Origin: Arthrobacter agilis
GTDB lineage: Bacteria > Actinomycetota > Actinomycetes > Actinomycetales > Micrococcaceae
Assembly (NCBI RefSeq): GCF_002157505.1
Contig: NZ_NFSC01000031.1
Coordinates: 124,001-188,000, forward strand
Direction of reading: 5' to 3'
Length of the DNA: 64,000 nucleotides
The notes under the pieces were generated by a model, which was not told the origin of the DNA, did no database searches, and was given only the letters and a program-made list of their open reading frames with translations. Of this stretch, positions 17,349-25,493 are shown in pieces. The position numbers were made by a program, and so were the translations under genes. The number at the start of each line of letters is the position of its first letter. Positions within the stretch are counted from its first letter, which is position 1.

Positions 17349-18428
17349 GTGACCGACACCCTGATTCCCGCCACAGCACCCGCATCCCTGCACGACCGGA
17401 CCCGGCGCAGCTTCGCGTCCGACAACTACTCGGGCGTGCACCCCGAAGTCCTCACAGCCCTCGCCGCTGCCAACGAGGGGCACCAGGTCGCCTACGGCGA
17501 GGACCAGTACACGGCCCGGCTGCAGGAGGTGATGGAGCACCACTTCGGCGAGGGGATCTCCATCTACCCCGTCTTCAACGGCACCGGGGCCAACGTCCTC
17601 TCGCTGCAGTCGATCCTCCCCCGCTGGGGAGCGGTCGTCTGCCCGCAGACGGCCCACATCAACGTGGACGAGAACGCGGCACCGGAGCGCGTGGGCGGCA
17701 TCAAGCTGCTGACGGTGCCCACGCCCGACGGGAAGCTGACGCCCGAACTGATCGACCGGGAGGCCTGGGGCTGGGGGGACCAGCACCGCGCGCAGCCCCT
17801 GGCCGTCTCGATCACGCAGACCACGGAACTCGGCACGCTGTACTCGGTGGCCGAGATCAAGGCCATCGCGGACCACTGCCACGCCCGCGGCATGCGCGTG
17901 CACATGGACGGGGCGCGGCTCGCGAATGCCGCCGCGGCGCTCGGGCAGCCCCTGCGGGCCTTCACGCGTGACGCCGGGGTGGACATCCTCTCCTTCGGCG
18001 GCACCAAGAACGGCCTCATGTTCGGCGAGTGCGTCGTCGTGCTGAACCAGGAGGCGTCCACGGGGCTGGACTACCTGCGCAAGCTCAACATGCAGCTCGC
18101 ATCGAAGATGCGCTTCGTCTCCGCGCAGCTCATCGCCCTGCTCGAGGGGGACCTCTGGCTCCGCTCGGCATCGCACGCGAATGCCATGGCCGCACGCCTC
18201 ACCGAGGGTGTCCGGGGCATCCAGGGCGTGACCCTCACGCAGGAGACCACTGCCAACGCGGTCTTCGCCATCCTGCCGCCGGGGGCGGCCGATCGCATCC
18301 GCGAGAGTTTCCGCTTCTACGACTGGGACCAGGTGACCGGCGAGGTGCGCTGGATGTGCTCGTTCGACACCACGGAAGAGGACGTCGACGCCTTCCTCGA
18401 CGCGATCCGCCGGGAAGTGTCCGCCTGA
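17349..18428 (+). CDS. ltaE: Low-specificity L-threonine aldolase
   Basis: This PLP enzyme cleaves L-threonine (and allo-threonine) to glycine and acetaldehyde. The 359-residue chain has the family landmarks SDNYSGVHPEV, the PLP-ring region FNGTGANVLSL, HMDGARLANA, and the Schiff-base Lys in SFGGTKNGLM. The start is placed at GTG 17349, 8 bases after the SDR stop. An in-frame ATG at 17325 would overlap the SDR gene and add 8 residues. Both have weak ribosome-binding sites. Confidence 0.92.
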   Translation: MTDTLIPATAPASLHDRTRRSFASDNYSGVHPEVLTALAAANEGHQVAYGEDQYTARLQEVMEHHFGEGISIYPVFNGTGANVLSLQSILPRWGAVVCPQTAHINVDENAAPERVGGIKLLTVPTPDGKLTPELIDREAWGWGDQHRAQPLAVSITQTTELGTLYSVAEIKAIADHCHARGMRVHMDGARLANAAAALGQPLRAFTRDAGVDILSFGGTKNGLMFGECVVVLNQEASTGLDYLRKLNMQLASKMRFVSAQLIALLEGDLWLRSASHANAMAARLTEGVRGIQGVTLTQETTANAVFAILPPGAADRIRESFRFYDWDQVTGEVRWMCSFDTTEEDVDAFLDAIRREVSA

Positions 18429-18491
18429 CGCACCGTGCCTGCGCGCCGTGCCTGCGCCTACCCCGTGCCCGGCGCGCCGCCGTCGAACTTG

Positions 18492-18517
18492 CTCCCGCAG
18501 GGCATAGCCTGCGGGAG
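18492..18517 (+). promoter_or_regulatory. Hairpin and leaderless-type -10 over the DUF3000 start
   Basis: Arms CTCCCGCAGG (18492-18501) and CCTGCGGGAG (18508-18517) form a perfect 10-bp hairpin whose right arm runs into the GTG start. TAGCCT (18505-18510) lies six bases before that GTG, the leaderless spacing. Confidence 0.5.
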
Positions 18518-19152
18518 TGAGTGCAATCGGTGGCGTATCGCAGCTTCCTGCGGAATTCCTCGACGCCCTCTCCGGCCTCCGGAAGGCAGCCCGTCGCAGC
18601 GAGATCCGGCTCGAGGAGATACCGGCACCTTCCCGGCTCGCGCCGTTCGCGGTGGCTCTCGGCACCGAGGTCGTCGAGGCCACACCGGTCCTGCCGCCGC
18701 CGCTCCACGGGCCGGCACGGAACCTCATCCTTCCGCCCGAGCCGGCGGAACTGGCCACGGGGCGGTTCATCCTCCTCTACGATCCCGACGGGTCGAAGGT
18801 CTGGAACGGCCGCTTCCGCATCGTCACGTACATCCGGGCCGAGCTCGAACCGGACATGGGCAACGACGTGCTCCTCGGCTCGGTCGCCTGGACCTGGCTC
18901 GTTGAGGCCCTGGACAACCATGGCGCGCGGCACCACAGCGCCGGCGGGACCGCCACGAGGATCCTGTCCGAGAGCTACGGGACGCTCGAGGACCGCGGCG
19001 ACACGATCGACATCGAGCTGAGGGCATCCTGGACCCCCGCGACGACGGACGTCCGGCGGCACCTCGAGGCGTGGTCGGAGATGGTGTGCACGTTCGCCGG
19101 GCTGCCGCCCCTGCCATCCGGCGTGGCGCACCTGCCGCTCCGCCGGTCCTGA
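18517..19152 (+). CDS. DUF3000 family protein
   Basis: The 211-residue protein has the DUF3000 hallmarks: EIPAPSRLAPFAVAL near residue 33, a segment GRFILLYDPDGSKVWNGRFRI cut here as GRFILLYDPDG, and VAWTWLVEALDNHGA. The family is confined to actinobacteria and its function is unknown; it is usually the gene before ribonuclease D, as here. The start is GTG 18517. Spacing to RNase D is 100 bases and that gene has its own -10 candidate, so they may be separate transcripts. Confidence 0.9.
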   Translation: MSAIGGVSQLPAEFLDALSGLRKAARRSEIRLEEIPAPSRLAPFAVALGTEVVEATPVLPPPLHGPARNLILPPEPAELATGRFILLYDPDGSKVWNGRFRIVTYIRAELEPDMGNDVLLGSVAWTWLVEALDNHGARHHSAGGTATRILSESYGTLEDRGDTIDIELRASWTPATTDVRRHLEAWSEMVCTFAGLPPLPSGVAHLPLRRS

Positions 19153-19252
19153 TCGGGCCATCGTATCGGGCTCTTGCTTGCGGGCGATCGGTTCCGTGCC
19201 GCGAGCCGTCGCTTCCGGGTGCGGCTTCACGCGGGGATAGACTGAAATCACC

Positions 19253-20563
19253 ATGAGTTCCCACACCTCCGAACAGACGGACAGCACCGATGCGTCCGAT
19301 CCCGCCGTCGATCCCGGCACTCCCCCTGACCTCCCCCTCCTGACCGAGCCACGCGAAGGCGTCCCGCTCGTCATCGACACCGCGGCCGGCCTCGAGCGCG
19401 CCGCAGCGGCACTGGCCGCAGGAACGGGACCGGCAGGAGTCGACGCCGAGAGGGCCTCCGGGTTCCGCTACGGACAGCGCGCGTTCCTCGTGCAGATCCG
19501 GCGCGAGGGTGCCGGGACGTGGCTCATCGACCCCGAGCCCTTCGACGACCTGCGCATCATCGACGACGCCCTCGACGGCGTCGAGTGGATCCTGCACGCG
19601 GCCAGCCAGGACCTGCCCTGCCTCTCGGAACTCGGCATGTGGCCGGACAAGCTGTTCGACACGGAGCTCGCCGCGCGCCTCGCGGGCCTCCCCCGGGTGG
19701 GCCTCGCCGCCGTCATCGAATCACAGCTCGGCTTCAGCCTCGCGAAGGAGCACTCGGCGGCGGACTGGTCCAAGCGCCCGCTGCCCGAGCCCTGGCTCCG
19801 CTACGCAGCCCTCGACGTCGAAGTCCTGACGGAGCTGCGGGACAAGCTCGCCGACCTCCTGGAGCAGGACGGCAAGCTCGGGATCGCCGAGGAGGAGTTC
19901 GAGCACATCCGCCAGACCCCTCCCGCCGAGCCCCGCGTCGATCCCTGGCGCCGCACCTCCGGCCTGCACCAGTTGCGTGACCGCCGGCAGCTCGCCGCGG
20001 TCCGGCAGATGTGGCTGGAACGCGAGGACCTGGCACAGCGCCGCGACGTCGCACCCGGCCGCCTGATCCCGGATTCCGCGATCGTGGCGGCCGCGAAGGC
20101 GATGCCGAGCACGGTCCCGCAGCTGCTGGCCACCAAGGGGTTCCACGGCAGGGCTGCCCAGAAGGAGGCACCGCGCTGGCTTCGGTGCATCAGTGAGGCG
20201 AAGAAACTCACCGACCTTCCGCCCCTCCATGTCTCGACGAACGCTCCGCCGCCGCCACGTATCTGGCCCGAGAAGGACCCGGAAGCCGCGGCACGGCTCC
20301 TGACGGCACGCCCCCGGGTCGCCCAGCGCGCGGAGAAGCTCGGCATGCCCGTGGAGAACCTGCTGACGCCGGACTACCTGCGTCGGATCGCCTGGCGCCC
20401 GCCTGCCGAGATCTCCCTCGAGTCCGTCTCCGAGGCGCTCGCCGGGCTCGGGGCGCGCCCGTGGCAGATCGAGCAGGTCGCAGCGATCATCACCGTCGCC
20501 TTCCTCGACCCCGACCCCCTGCCCGCCAAGGGGCAGCAGGGAGAGGAGACGGCCGCAGGCTGA
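19253..20563 (+). CDS. rnd: Ribonuclease D-like 3'-5' exonuclease with HRDC domain
   Basis: RNase D trims 3' ends of structured RNAs. The exonuclease domain shows the DEDD metal ligands: VDAERASGFRYG (Asp-x-Glu), HAASQDLPCL (Asp) and RYAALDVEVL (Asp, with the catalytic Tyr). An HRDC domain follows (about residues 225-305, LRDRRQLAAVRQMW). The 436 residues match the actinobacterial type, which carries an extra C-terminal domain. The start is ATG 19253; TAGACT at 19238-19243 would give a leader of only a few bases. Confidence 0.92.
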   Translation: MSSHTSEQTDSTDASDPAVDPGTPPDLPLLTEPREGVPLVIDTAAGLERAAAALAAGTGPAGVDAERASGFRYGQRAFLVQIRREGAGTWLIDPEPFDDLRIIDDALDGVEWILHAASQDLPCLSELGMWPDKLFDTELAARLAGLPRVGLAAVIESQLGFSLAKEHSAADWSKRPLPEPWLRYAALDVEVLTELRDKLADLLEQDGKLGIAEEEFEHIRQTPPAEPRVDPWRRTSGLHQLRDRRQLAAVRQMWLEREDLAQRRDVAPGRLIPDSAIVAAAKAMPSTVPQLLATKGFHGRAAQKEAPRWLRCISEAKKLTDLPPLHVSTNAPPPPRIWPEKDPEAAARLLTARPRVAQRAEKLGMPVENLLTPDYLRRIAWRPPAEISLESVSEALAGLGARPWQIEQVAAIITVAFLDPDPLPAKGQQGEETAAG

Positions 20564-20584
20564 CCGGAGGGCGCGGCGAACCGC

Positions 20585-20617
20585 TTGCCGACTATGTTAC
20601 TCACCAGTAACATAGTC
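20585..20617 (+). promoter_or_regulatory. fadAB promoter with embedded perfect inverted repeat (operator)
   Basis: TTGCCG (20585-20590), a 17-base spacer and TAACAT (20608-20613) form a good promoter. A perfect inverted repeat, arms GACTATGTTACT (20590-20601) and AGTAACATAGTC (20606-20617) with CACC between, covers the spacer and the -10. A TetR-family repressor of fatty-acid degradation is the likely reader (inference). Confidence 0.75.
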
Positions 20618-20666
20618 GCGGGTCCATCTCCCGCTGAAGGATCCCTATCTCGATGAGGAGCAACAG

Positions 20667-21917
20667 GTGAGCCTAGCAACAGGGACCGCGTCCACGCGGA
20701 GCGCAGCACGCGCCGTCCGCGATGTCGTCTTCGTCGACGGAGTACGGACCCCGTTCGGCAGGGCGGGTGACAAGGGCATCTACGCGGGCATGCGCGCCGA
20801 CGACCTCGTGGTGAAGTGCATCCGCGACCTCCTCCGCCGCAATCCGTCCCTGCCGCCGGAACGCATCGACGACGTCGCCATCGCGGCCACCACGCAGACC
20901 GGGGACCAGGGCCTGACGATCGGCCGCACCGCCGCCCTCCTCGCCGGACTCCCCCGCACGGTTCCCGGCTTCGCCATCGACCGCATGTGCGCCGGCGCCA
21001 TGACCGCCGTGACCACGACCGCCTCGGGCATCGCCTTCGGCGCCTACGACGTCGTCATCGCCGGCGGAGTCGAGCACATGGGCAACCACCCGATGGGCGC
21101 GGGCGCCGACCCCAACCCGCGTTTCCAGACGGAGCGGATCGTCGACCCCGCGGCGCTGAACATGGGCGTCACGGCGGAGAACCTGCACGACCGCTTCCCC
21201 GCCATCACGAAGGACCGCGCGGACGCCTACGCCGTCCGCAGCCAGGAGAAACTCGCCGAAGCCTACAAGGCCGGGCAGATCCAGCCCGACCTCGTTCCTG
21301 TGGCGGGCAGGAAGCCGGGTTCCGGGTGGACCCTGAACACCGTCGACGAACCTCCGCGTCCCGGCACCACGGTGGAGGACCTCGCCGCCCTGCGCACACC
21401 CTTCCGCCCCCACGGCCGCGTCACCGCGGGCAACGCCGCCGGATTGAATGACGGCGCCACCGCGGCCCTCCTGGCCTCCGCCGACGCCGCCGCCGAACTG
21501 GGACTGCCCGTGCGCATGCGCCTCGTCGCCTACGCCTTCGCCGGCGTCGAACCCGAGGTCATGGGCATCGGTCCGGTGCCGGCCACCGAGAAGGCGCTGC
21601 GGCAGGCCGGGCTGGACATCGCCGACATCGGACTGTTCGAGATCAACGAGGCCTTCGCCGTGCAGGTCCTGAGCTTCCTCGATCATTTCGGCATCGACGA
21701 CGACGATCCCCGGGTGAACCGGTACGGGGGCGCCATCGCCGTCGGCCACCCGCTGGCGTCCTCCGGCGTCCGGCTGATGAACCAGCTCGCGCGCCAGTTC
21801 GAGGAGGATCCGTCCGTGCGCTACGGCATGACCACCATGTGCATCGGCCTCGGCATGGGCGCCACCGTCATCTGGGAGAACCCCCGCCACGAGCACTACG
21901 GACAGGATGCAGCATGA
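20667..21917 (+). CDS. fadA: Acetyl-CoA C-acyltransferase (thiolase)
   Basis: This thiolase carries out the last step of beta-oxidation, splitting 3-ketoacyl-CoA with CoA. The 416-residue protein has the acyl-enzyme Cys in AIDRMCAGAM, GGVEHMGNHP, the NEAFAVQ motif, the His in AVGHPLASSG and the second active-site Cys in TTMCIGLGMG. The start is GTG 20667, six bases after GAGGAG. Its TGA overlaps the fadB ATG, so the two subunits of the trifunctional complex are made together, under the palindrome-bearing promoter. Confidence 0.95.
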   Translation: MSLATGTASTRSAARAVRDVVFVDGVRTPFGRAGDKGIYAGMRADDLVVKCIRDLLRRNPSLPPERIDDVAIAATTQTGDQGLTIGRTAALLAGLPRTVPGFAIDRMCAGAMTAVTTTASGIAFGAYDVVIAGGVEHMGNHPMGAGADPNPRFQTERIVDPAALNMGVTAENLHDRFPAITKDRADAYAVRSQEKLAEAYKAGQIQPDLVPVAGRKPGSGWTLNTVDEPPRPGTTVEDLAALRTPFRPHGRVTAGNAAGLNDGATAALLASADAAAELGLPVRMRLVAYAFAGVEPEVMGIGPVPATEKALRQAGLDIADIGLFEINEAFAVQVLSFLDHFGIDDDDPRVNRYGGAIAVGHPLASSGVRLMNQLARQFEEDPSVRYGMTTMCIGLGMGATVIWENPRHEHYGQDAA

Positions 21918-24040
21918 GCTTCGAACGCTACGACGAACTGGCCGGGCTCGTTCCCGCGGAGATCGTCACCCACTCCTACGTCCAGGACATCACCCTCCCC
22001 GGCGAGGCCGGCGTCCTCGCCCTCATCACCCTGGACAACGACCTCGACTCCTCTCGGCCCACCACCCTCGGGCCGAAGACCCTGCTCGAGTTCGGCCGCA
22101 CGCTCGAGGGCCTCAGGGACCGTGCAGCGCGCGGCGAGATCTCCGGAGTCGCCGTCACCGGCAAGCCCTACTTCCTCGTGGCGGGCGCGGACCTCAGCAC
22201 CGTCAAGAGCGTACGGTCCGAGCACCTGGGCCGCCTCATGGCGGAACTCGGCCACGAGGCGTACGACCTCCTCGCCGACCTCGGAGTCCCCAGTTTCGCC
22301 TTCATCAACGGAGTCGCCCTGGGTGGCGGCCTCGAGATCGCCCTCGCGGCGAACTACCGCACCGTGTCCTCGGGCGCCAACGGCATCGGCCTGCCCGAAG
22401 CCTTCATCGGACTCGTCCCGGGCTGGGGCGGCGTCTACCGCCTGCCGCGCCTGATCGGACCCGCGAACGCCGTGAAGGTCATGATCGAGAACCCCCTGAG
22501 CAACAACCGCAGTCTGGACGGCACAGCCGCCTACGAGCTCGGCATCGCCGACGCGCTCTTCGAGCCCGCCGATTACCTCGAGCAGTCGCTCCTCTGGGCA
22601 GCGCAGGTCCTGGCCGGCGGCGAAGCCGCAGACGCCGTCGAGCAGCGTCGTGCGGAGCGTGCACGGTACGACGACGCCCATTGGAAGGCCGCCGTCGCGG
22701 CCGGCCGGGCGTTCGTCGAGGCGAAGACCAGCAACGCGGCGCCCGCACCCTCACGGGTCCTGGACCTGCTCGAGGGCGGCCTCACCTACTCGCGGCAGGA
22801 ATCCGCGGCGGCGGAGTGCGAGGCCCTCGCCGAACTGATGCAGACGCCCGAGTTCCACGCGACCGTCTATGCATTTCTGGACCTCGTGCAGAAGCGCGGC
22901 AAGCGCCCGGCCGGAGCTCCGGACAGGAAGCTCGCGCGTCCCGTCTCGAAGGTCGGCGTCGTCGGCGCCGGCCTCATGGCCAGCCAGCTGGCCCTCCTGT
23001 TCGCCCGCCAGCTCAAGGTGCCGGTGGTCCTGACGGACATCGACCAGGCCCGGGTGGACAAGGGCGTCGCCTACGTCCACGCCGAGGTGGACAAGATGCT
23101 CGCCAAGCGGCGGCTGTCCTCCGACGCCGCGAACCGCACGAAGGCGCTCGTCTCGGGCTCCGTGTCGAAGGACGTGTTCGCCGACGCCGATTTCGTGATC
23201 GAGGCGGTCTTCGAGGAACTGGCGGTCAAGAAGCAGGTGTTCGCCGAAGTCGAGGCCGTCGTCTCCCCCGAGTGCATCCTCGCGACTAACACATCGTCCC
23301 TGTCCGTGGCCGAGATGGCTGCGGACCTGGTGCACCCCGAGCGCGTGGTCGGCTTCCATTTCTTCAACCCCGTGGCTGCGATGCCGCTGCTCGAGGTCGT
23401 GCGTGCGCCCAAGACGGACGACGCGGTGCTGGCCACGGCCTTCGTCCTGGCGAAGGGCCTGAAGAAGAACGCCGTCCTGGTACAGGACGCGCCCGCCTTC
23501 GTGGTGAACCGGATCCTGGGACGCATGTTCGGCGAGATCACCGCGGTGTTCGACGAGGGCACCGACCCGGAGACGGCCGACAACGCGCTGCGCCCGATGG
23601 GCCTTCCCATGACGCCTTTTCGGCTCCTTGCGCTGGTGGGCCTGCCCGTCGGCCAGCACGTGCAGGAGTCGCTCCACGCGGCCTTCGGAGACCGCTTCCA
23701 CGTGTCGGCGAACCAGCAGAAGCTGATCGACGCCGGCATCAAGGGACTGTGGGAGAAGCAGGATGACGGCAGCTACGCGGTCCCGGAGTCGACCCTCGCC
23801 CTCCTGGACCGCGGGAGCAGCCCCTCGTCAGCGGAGGAGGTGCTGCGCCGCACGCAGGACGCGCTGGCCGACGAGATCGGGCGCATGCTCGCCGAGGGCG
23901 TGGTTGCAGCACCGGAGGACATCGATCTCTGCATGATCATGGGAGCGGGGTGGCCGATGCACCTCGGCGGGATCACCCCCTACCTGGACCGGGTCGGAGC
24001 GTCCGAGCGCGTCAACGGGAAGACCTTCCACCAGGCCTGA
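21914..24040 (+). CDS. fadB: Multifunctional enoyl-CoA hydratase / 3-hydroxyacyl-CoA dehydrogenase
   Basis: The 708-residue product performs the hydration and NAD-dependent oxidation steps of beta-oxidation. The N-terminal crotonase domain has AGADLSTVKS (oxyanion hole) and two catalytic Glu positions in ALGGGLEIALA and LPEAFIGLVPGWGG. The dehydrogenase part begins near residue 345 with VGVVGAGLMASQ, in which the usual GxGxMG ends in Ala instead of Gly, and has ATNTSSLSV, the catalytic His in VGFHFFNP, and two C-terminal helical domains. It ends just before a strong terminator. Confidence 0.95.
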   Translation: MSFERYDELAGLVPAEIVTHSYVQDITLPGEAGVLALITLDNDLDSSRPTTLGPKTLLEFGRTLEGLRDRAARGEISGVAVTGKPYFLVAGADLSTVKSVRSEHLGRLMAELGHEAYDLLADLGVPSFAFINGVALGGGLEIALAANYRTVSSGANGIGLPEAFIGLVPGWGGVYRLPRLIGPANAVKVMIENPLSNNRSLDGTAAYELGIADALFEPADYLEQSLLWAAQVLAGGEAADAVEQRRAERARYDDAHWKAAVAAGRAFVEAKTSNAAPAPSRVLDLLEGGLTYSRQESAAAECEALAELMQTPEFHATVYAFLDLVQKRGKRPAGAPDRKLARPVSKVGVVGAGLMASQLALLFARQLKVPVVLTDIDQARVDKGVAYVHAEVDKMLAKRRLSSDAANRTKALVSGSVSKDVFADADFVIEAVFEELAVKKQVFAEVEAVVSPECILATNTSSLSVAEMAADLVHPERVVGFHFFNPVAAMPLLEVVRAPKTDDAVLATAFVLAKGLKKNAVLVQDAPAFVVNRILGRMFGEITAVFDEGTDPETADNALRPMGLPMTPFRLLALVGLPVGQHVQESLHAAFGDRFHVSANQQKLIDAGIKGLWEKQDDGSYAVPESTLALLDRGSSPSSAEEVLRRTQDALADEIGRMLAEGVVAAPEDIDLCMIMGAGWPMHLGGITPYLDRVGASERVNGKTFHQA

Positions 24041-24044
24041 CGCG

Positions 24045-24080
24045 CGAAGGGCCCCTGCCTGCGCCGGCAGGGGCCCTTCG
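24045..24080 (+). terminator. Hairpin terminator after fadB
   Basis: A 15-bp perfect stem (24045-24059 with 24066-24080) and a 6-base loop directly after the fadB stop. Confidence 0.9.
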
Positions 24081-24338
24081 TCATTGACCGTTAACCTAGC
24101 CGGGGTACGGAATCTTTGTACCGGACCGCGACATTCCGGTGCCTTGCAATCAGGTGCCGGAAACCCGTTCTGCAGATTCTCCGCAGAAAGTCGGGGGAAC
24201 CCTGCATCCGGCGTCGGACTCTTCAGAGACCTGGCTGGGCCGCCTACCCTAATCTCGACCAATGTAGGCCCCGACGAACTAACTCGAAATACTGAGTTCG
24301 TGAATCAGGGGTCGACGACCTGTCGCACCGCCGGCGGA
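24081..24338. other. Gene-free start of the lower-GC patch
   Basis: These 258 bases have mixed composition and a few small inverted words (TTCCGG/CCGGAA around 24137-24165, TTCTGC/GCAGAA around 24169-24189). A short reading frame crosses it but looks random. It may be a remnant left by an insertion. Confidence 0.35.
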
Positions 24339-25193
24339 TCAGGCCGGCGATGGAGCCGCTGCCTCGTGAAGTACGTCCGTGACTCTGGCTACCTCCTCGG
24401 ATAGACGAACGATGGCAAAGTTGGCCAAGAATCGATCGGCCAACTGTGCTGTACTCAAGGAAGGATCCTTCTGTACCTCCGCCGTGATCCAACTTTTAGC
24501 CTCCGCGGAAACCGTCCTATCCGCGTCCGTCGCTTTGTCGAACCTCAAGTTATTCAGCACCCACTGCGCGGCACCTTCACTCTTAGGAGCTGAAAGCGCT
24601 GGGTCCGGGATAAGAGAGAGATATGGAGGATACAAGGCACCGCTGACCAGTTTAACGAGTGAAACCGTGGTCTCCACGACGAGTTTTTCCCCTAGCGAGA
24701 TGACTTGCAGATGTGTCGCGCTCTCCAAGGAGTCGATGAGGCGAGTTCCTGCCGCCTCGCTCTGGTACACAGTCCCGTGCACTGCAACCTCGGCCTCGTG
24801 CCGCTGCTGCGCCATGAAGGTTGCGTGCTGCTCCATCAATTCTCGAGCCTCAGATGCTGGCATCCCTTTAGTCAGTTCATACATCTCTGGGGACGCTAGG
24901 ACGTCGCGCGGTAGGGGCTTCCAAAAGACGTGGATGGCGGATCTGAAACGAGCGACCTGATCGATAAGATCGTTCAGGTTTGTTGCGATGAGGTCTGCGC
25001 GCCCCGCAACATAATCCTTCTCTCCCCGCAACTGGGTATCGCGCGCGACAGCTACTGCTTCCTTGGAAATCAATGCAGTTTCATGAGAGATCTTGGTGGA
25101 CTTCAGCCCTAGCGCCACTGCAACGACTACACCAGCTACTGCGCACGCCGCGGTGACGGAGTCCGCCACGACGCTTACTTCTTCGATGTTCAC
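24339..25193 (-). CDS. Hypothetical membrane-anchored protein of the accessory patch
   Basis: I do not recognise this gene. The product of 284 residues has one hydrophobic helix near the N-terminus (SVTAACAVAGVVVAVALGL) followed by a charged, helical body with no cysteine-rich, nucleotide-binding or catalytic motif that I can name. Its base composition is clearly lower in GC than its neighbours, with many A/T third positions, pointing to transfer. GTG 25193 is chosen because GAGGA lies 9 bases upstream. An in-frame ATG at 25202 would have that element touching the codon. It diverges from the HNH gene. Confidence 0.6.
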   Translation of the reverse strand: MNIEEVSVVADSVTAACAVAGVVVAVALGLKSTKISHETALISKEAVAVARDTQLRGEKDYVAGRADLIATNLNDLIDQVARFRSAIHVFWKPLPRDVLASPEMYELTKGMPASEARELMEQHATFMAQQRHEAEVAVHGTVYQSEAAGTRLIDSLESATHLQVISLGEKLVVETTVSLVKLVSGALYPPYLSLIPDPALSAPKSEGAAQWVLNNLRFDKATDADRTVSAEAKSWITAEVQKDPSLSTAQLADRFLANFAIVRLSEEVARVTDVLHEAAAPSPA

Positions 25194-25442
25194 TTTTCTC
25201 ATTCCTCATTCAGTTTGCCCCTGCACAAGAATCCTGAGCGGTCTGCACATGAGGTATAGCTGCATGAATATAGCAACGCTTTGAATATTTTCGAAATTTA
25301 GAACTACTACTCACGAAGCGGTGTTACGTGAGCAGCGTCCTAGTGCCCAGAGGATTAGGAGGCCGAATCGAACCGGAAATGACCGCAGTGGCCAGAACAC
25401 CTTTCTCACCAAGCGGCAAGAGCCGGAACAGATCGAGCGGTG
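25194..25442. other. AT-richer divergent region of the accessory patch
   Basis: No gene is seen between the unknown protein and the LexA-like box. The middle (25265-25310) is the most AT-rich stretch noticed in the window and should hold the promoter of the minus-strand gene, though no clean -35/-10 pair stands out. Confidence 0.4.
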
Positions 25443-25458
25443 TCGAACGGTCTTTCGA
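25443..25458 (+). promoter_or_regulatory. LexA (SOS) box candidate upstream of the HNH gene
   Basis: TCGAAC-GGTC-TTTCGA matches the actinobacterial SOS box TCGAAC-N4-GTTCGA at 11 of 12 fixed positions. It ends 35 bases before the ATG, next to a possible promoter (TTCGAA 25461-25466, GACAAT 25483-25488). Confidence 0.65.
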
Positions 25459-25493
25459 CCTTCGAATGTCAGTGGCAGGCGGGACAATAACGT

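Noticed and set aside
24084-24404. A 106-codon plus-strand frame at the start of the accessory patch
   Set aside because: No ribosome-binding site, random-looking composition and overlap with the real minus-strand gene; more likely remnant DNA.
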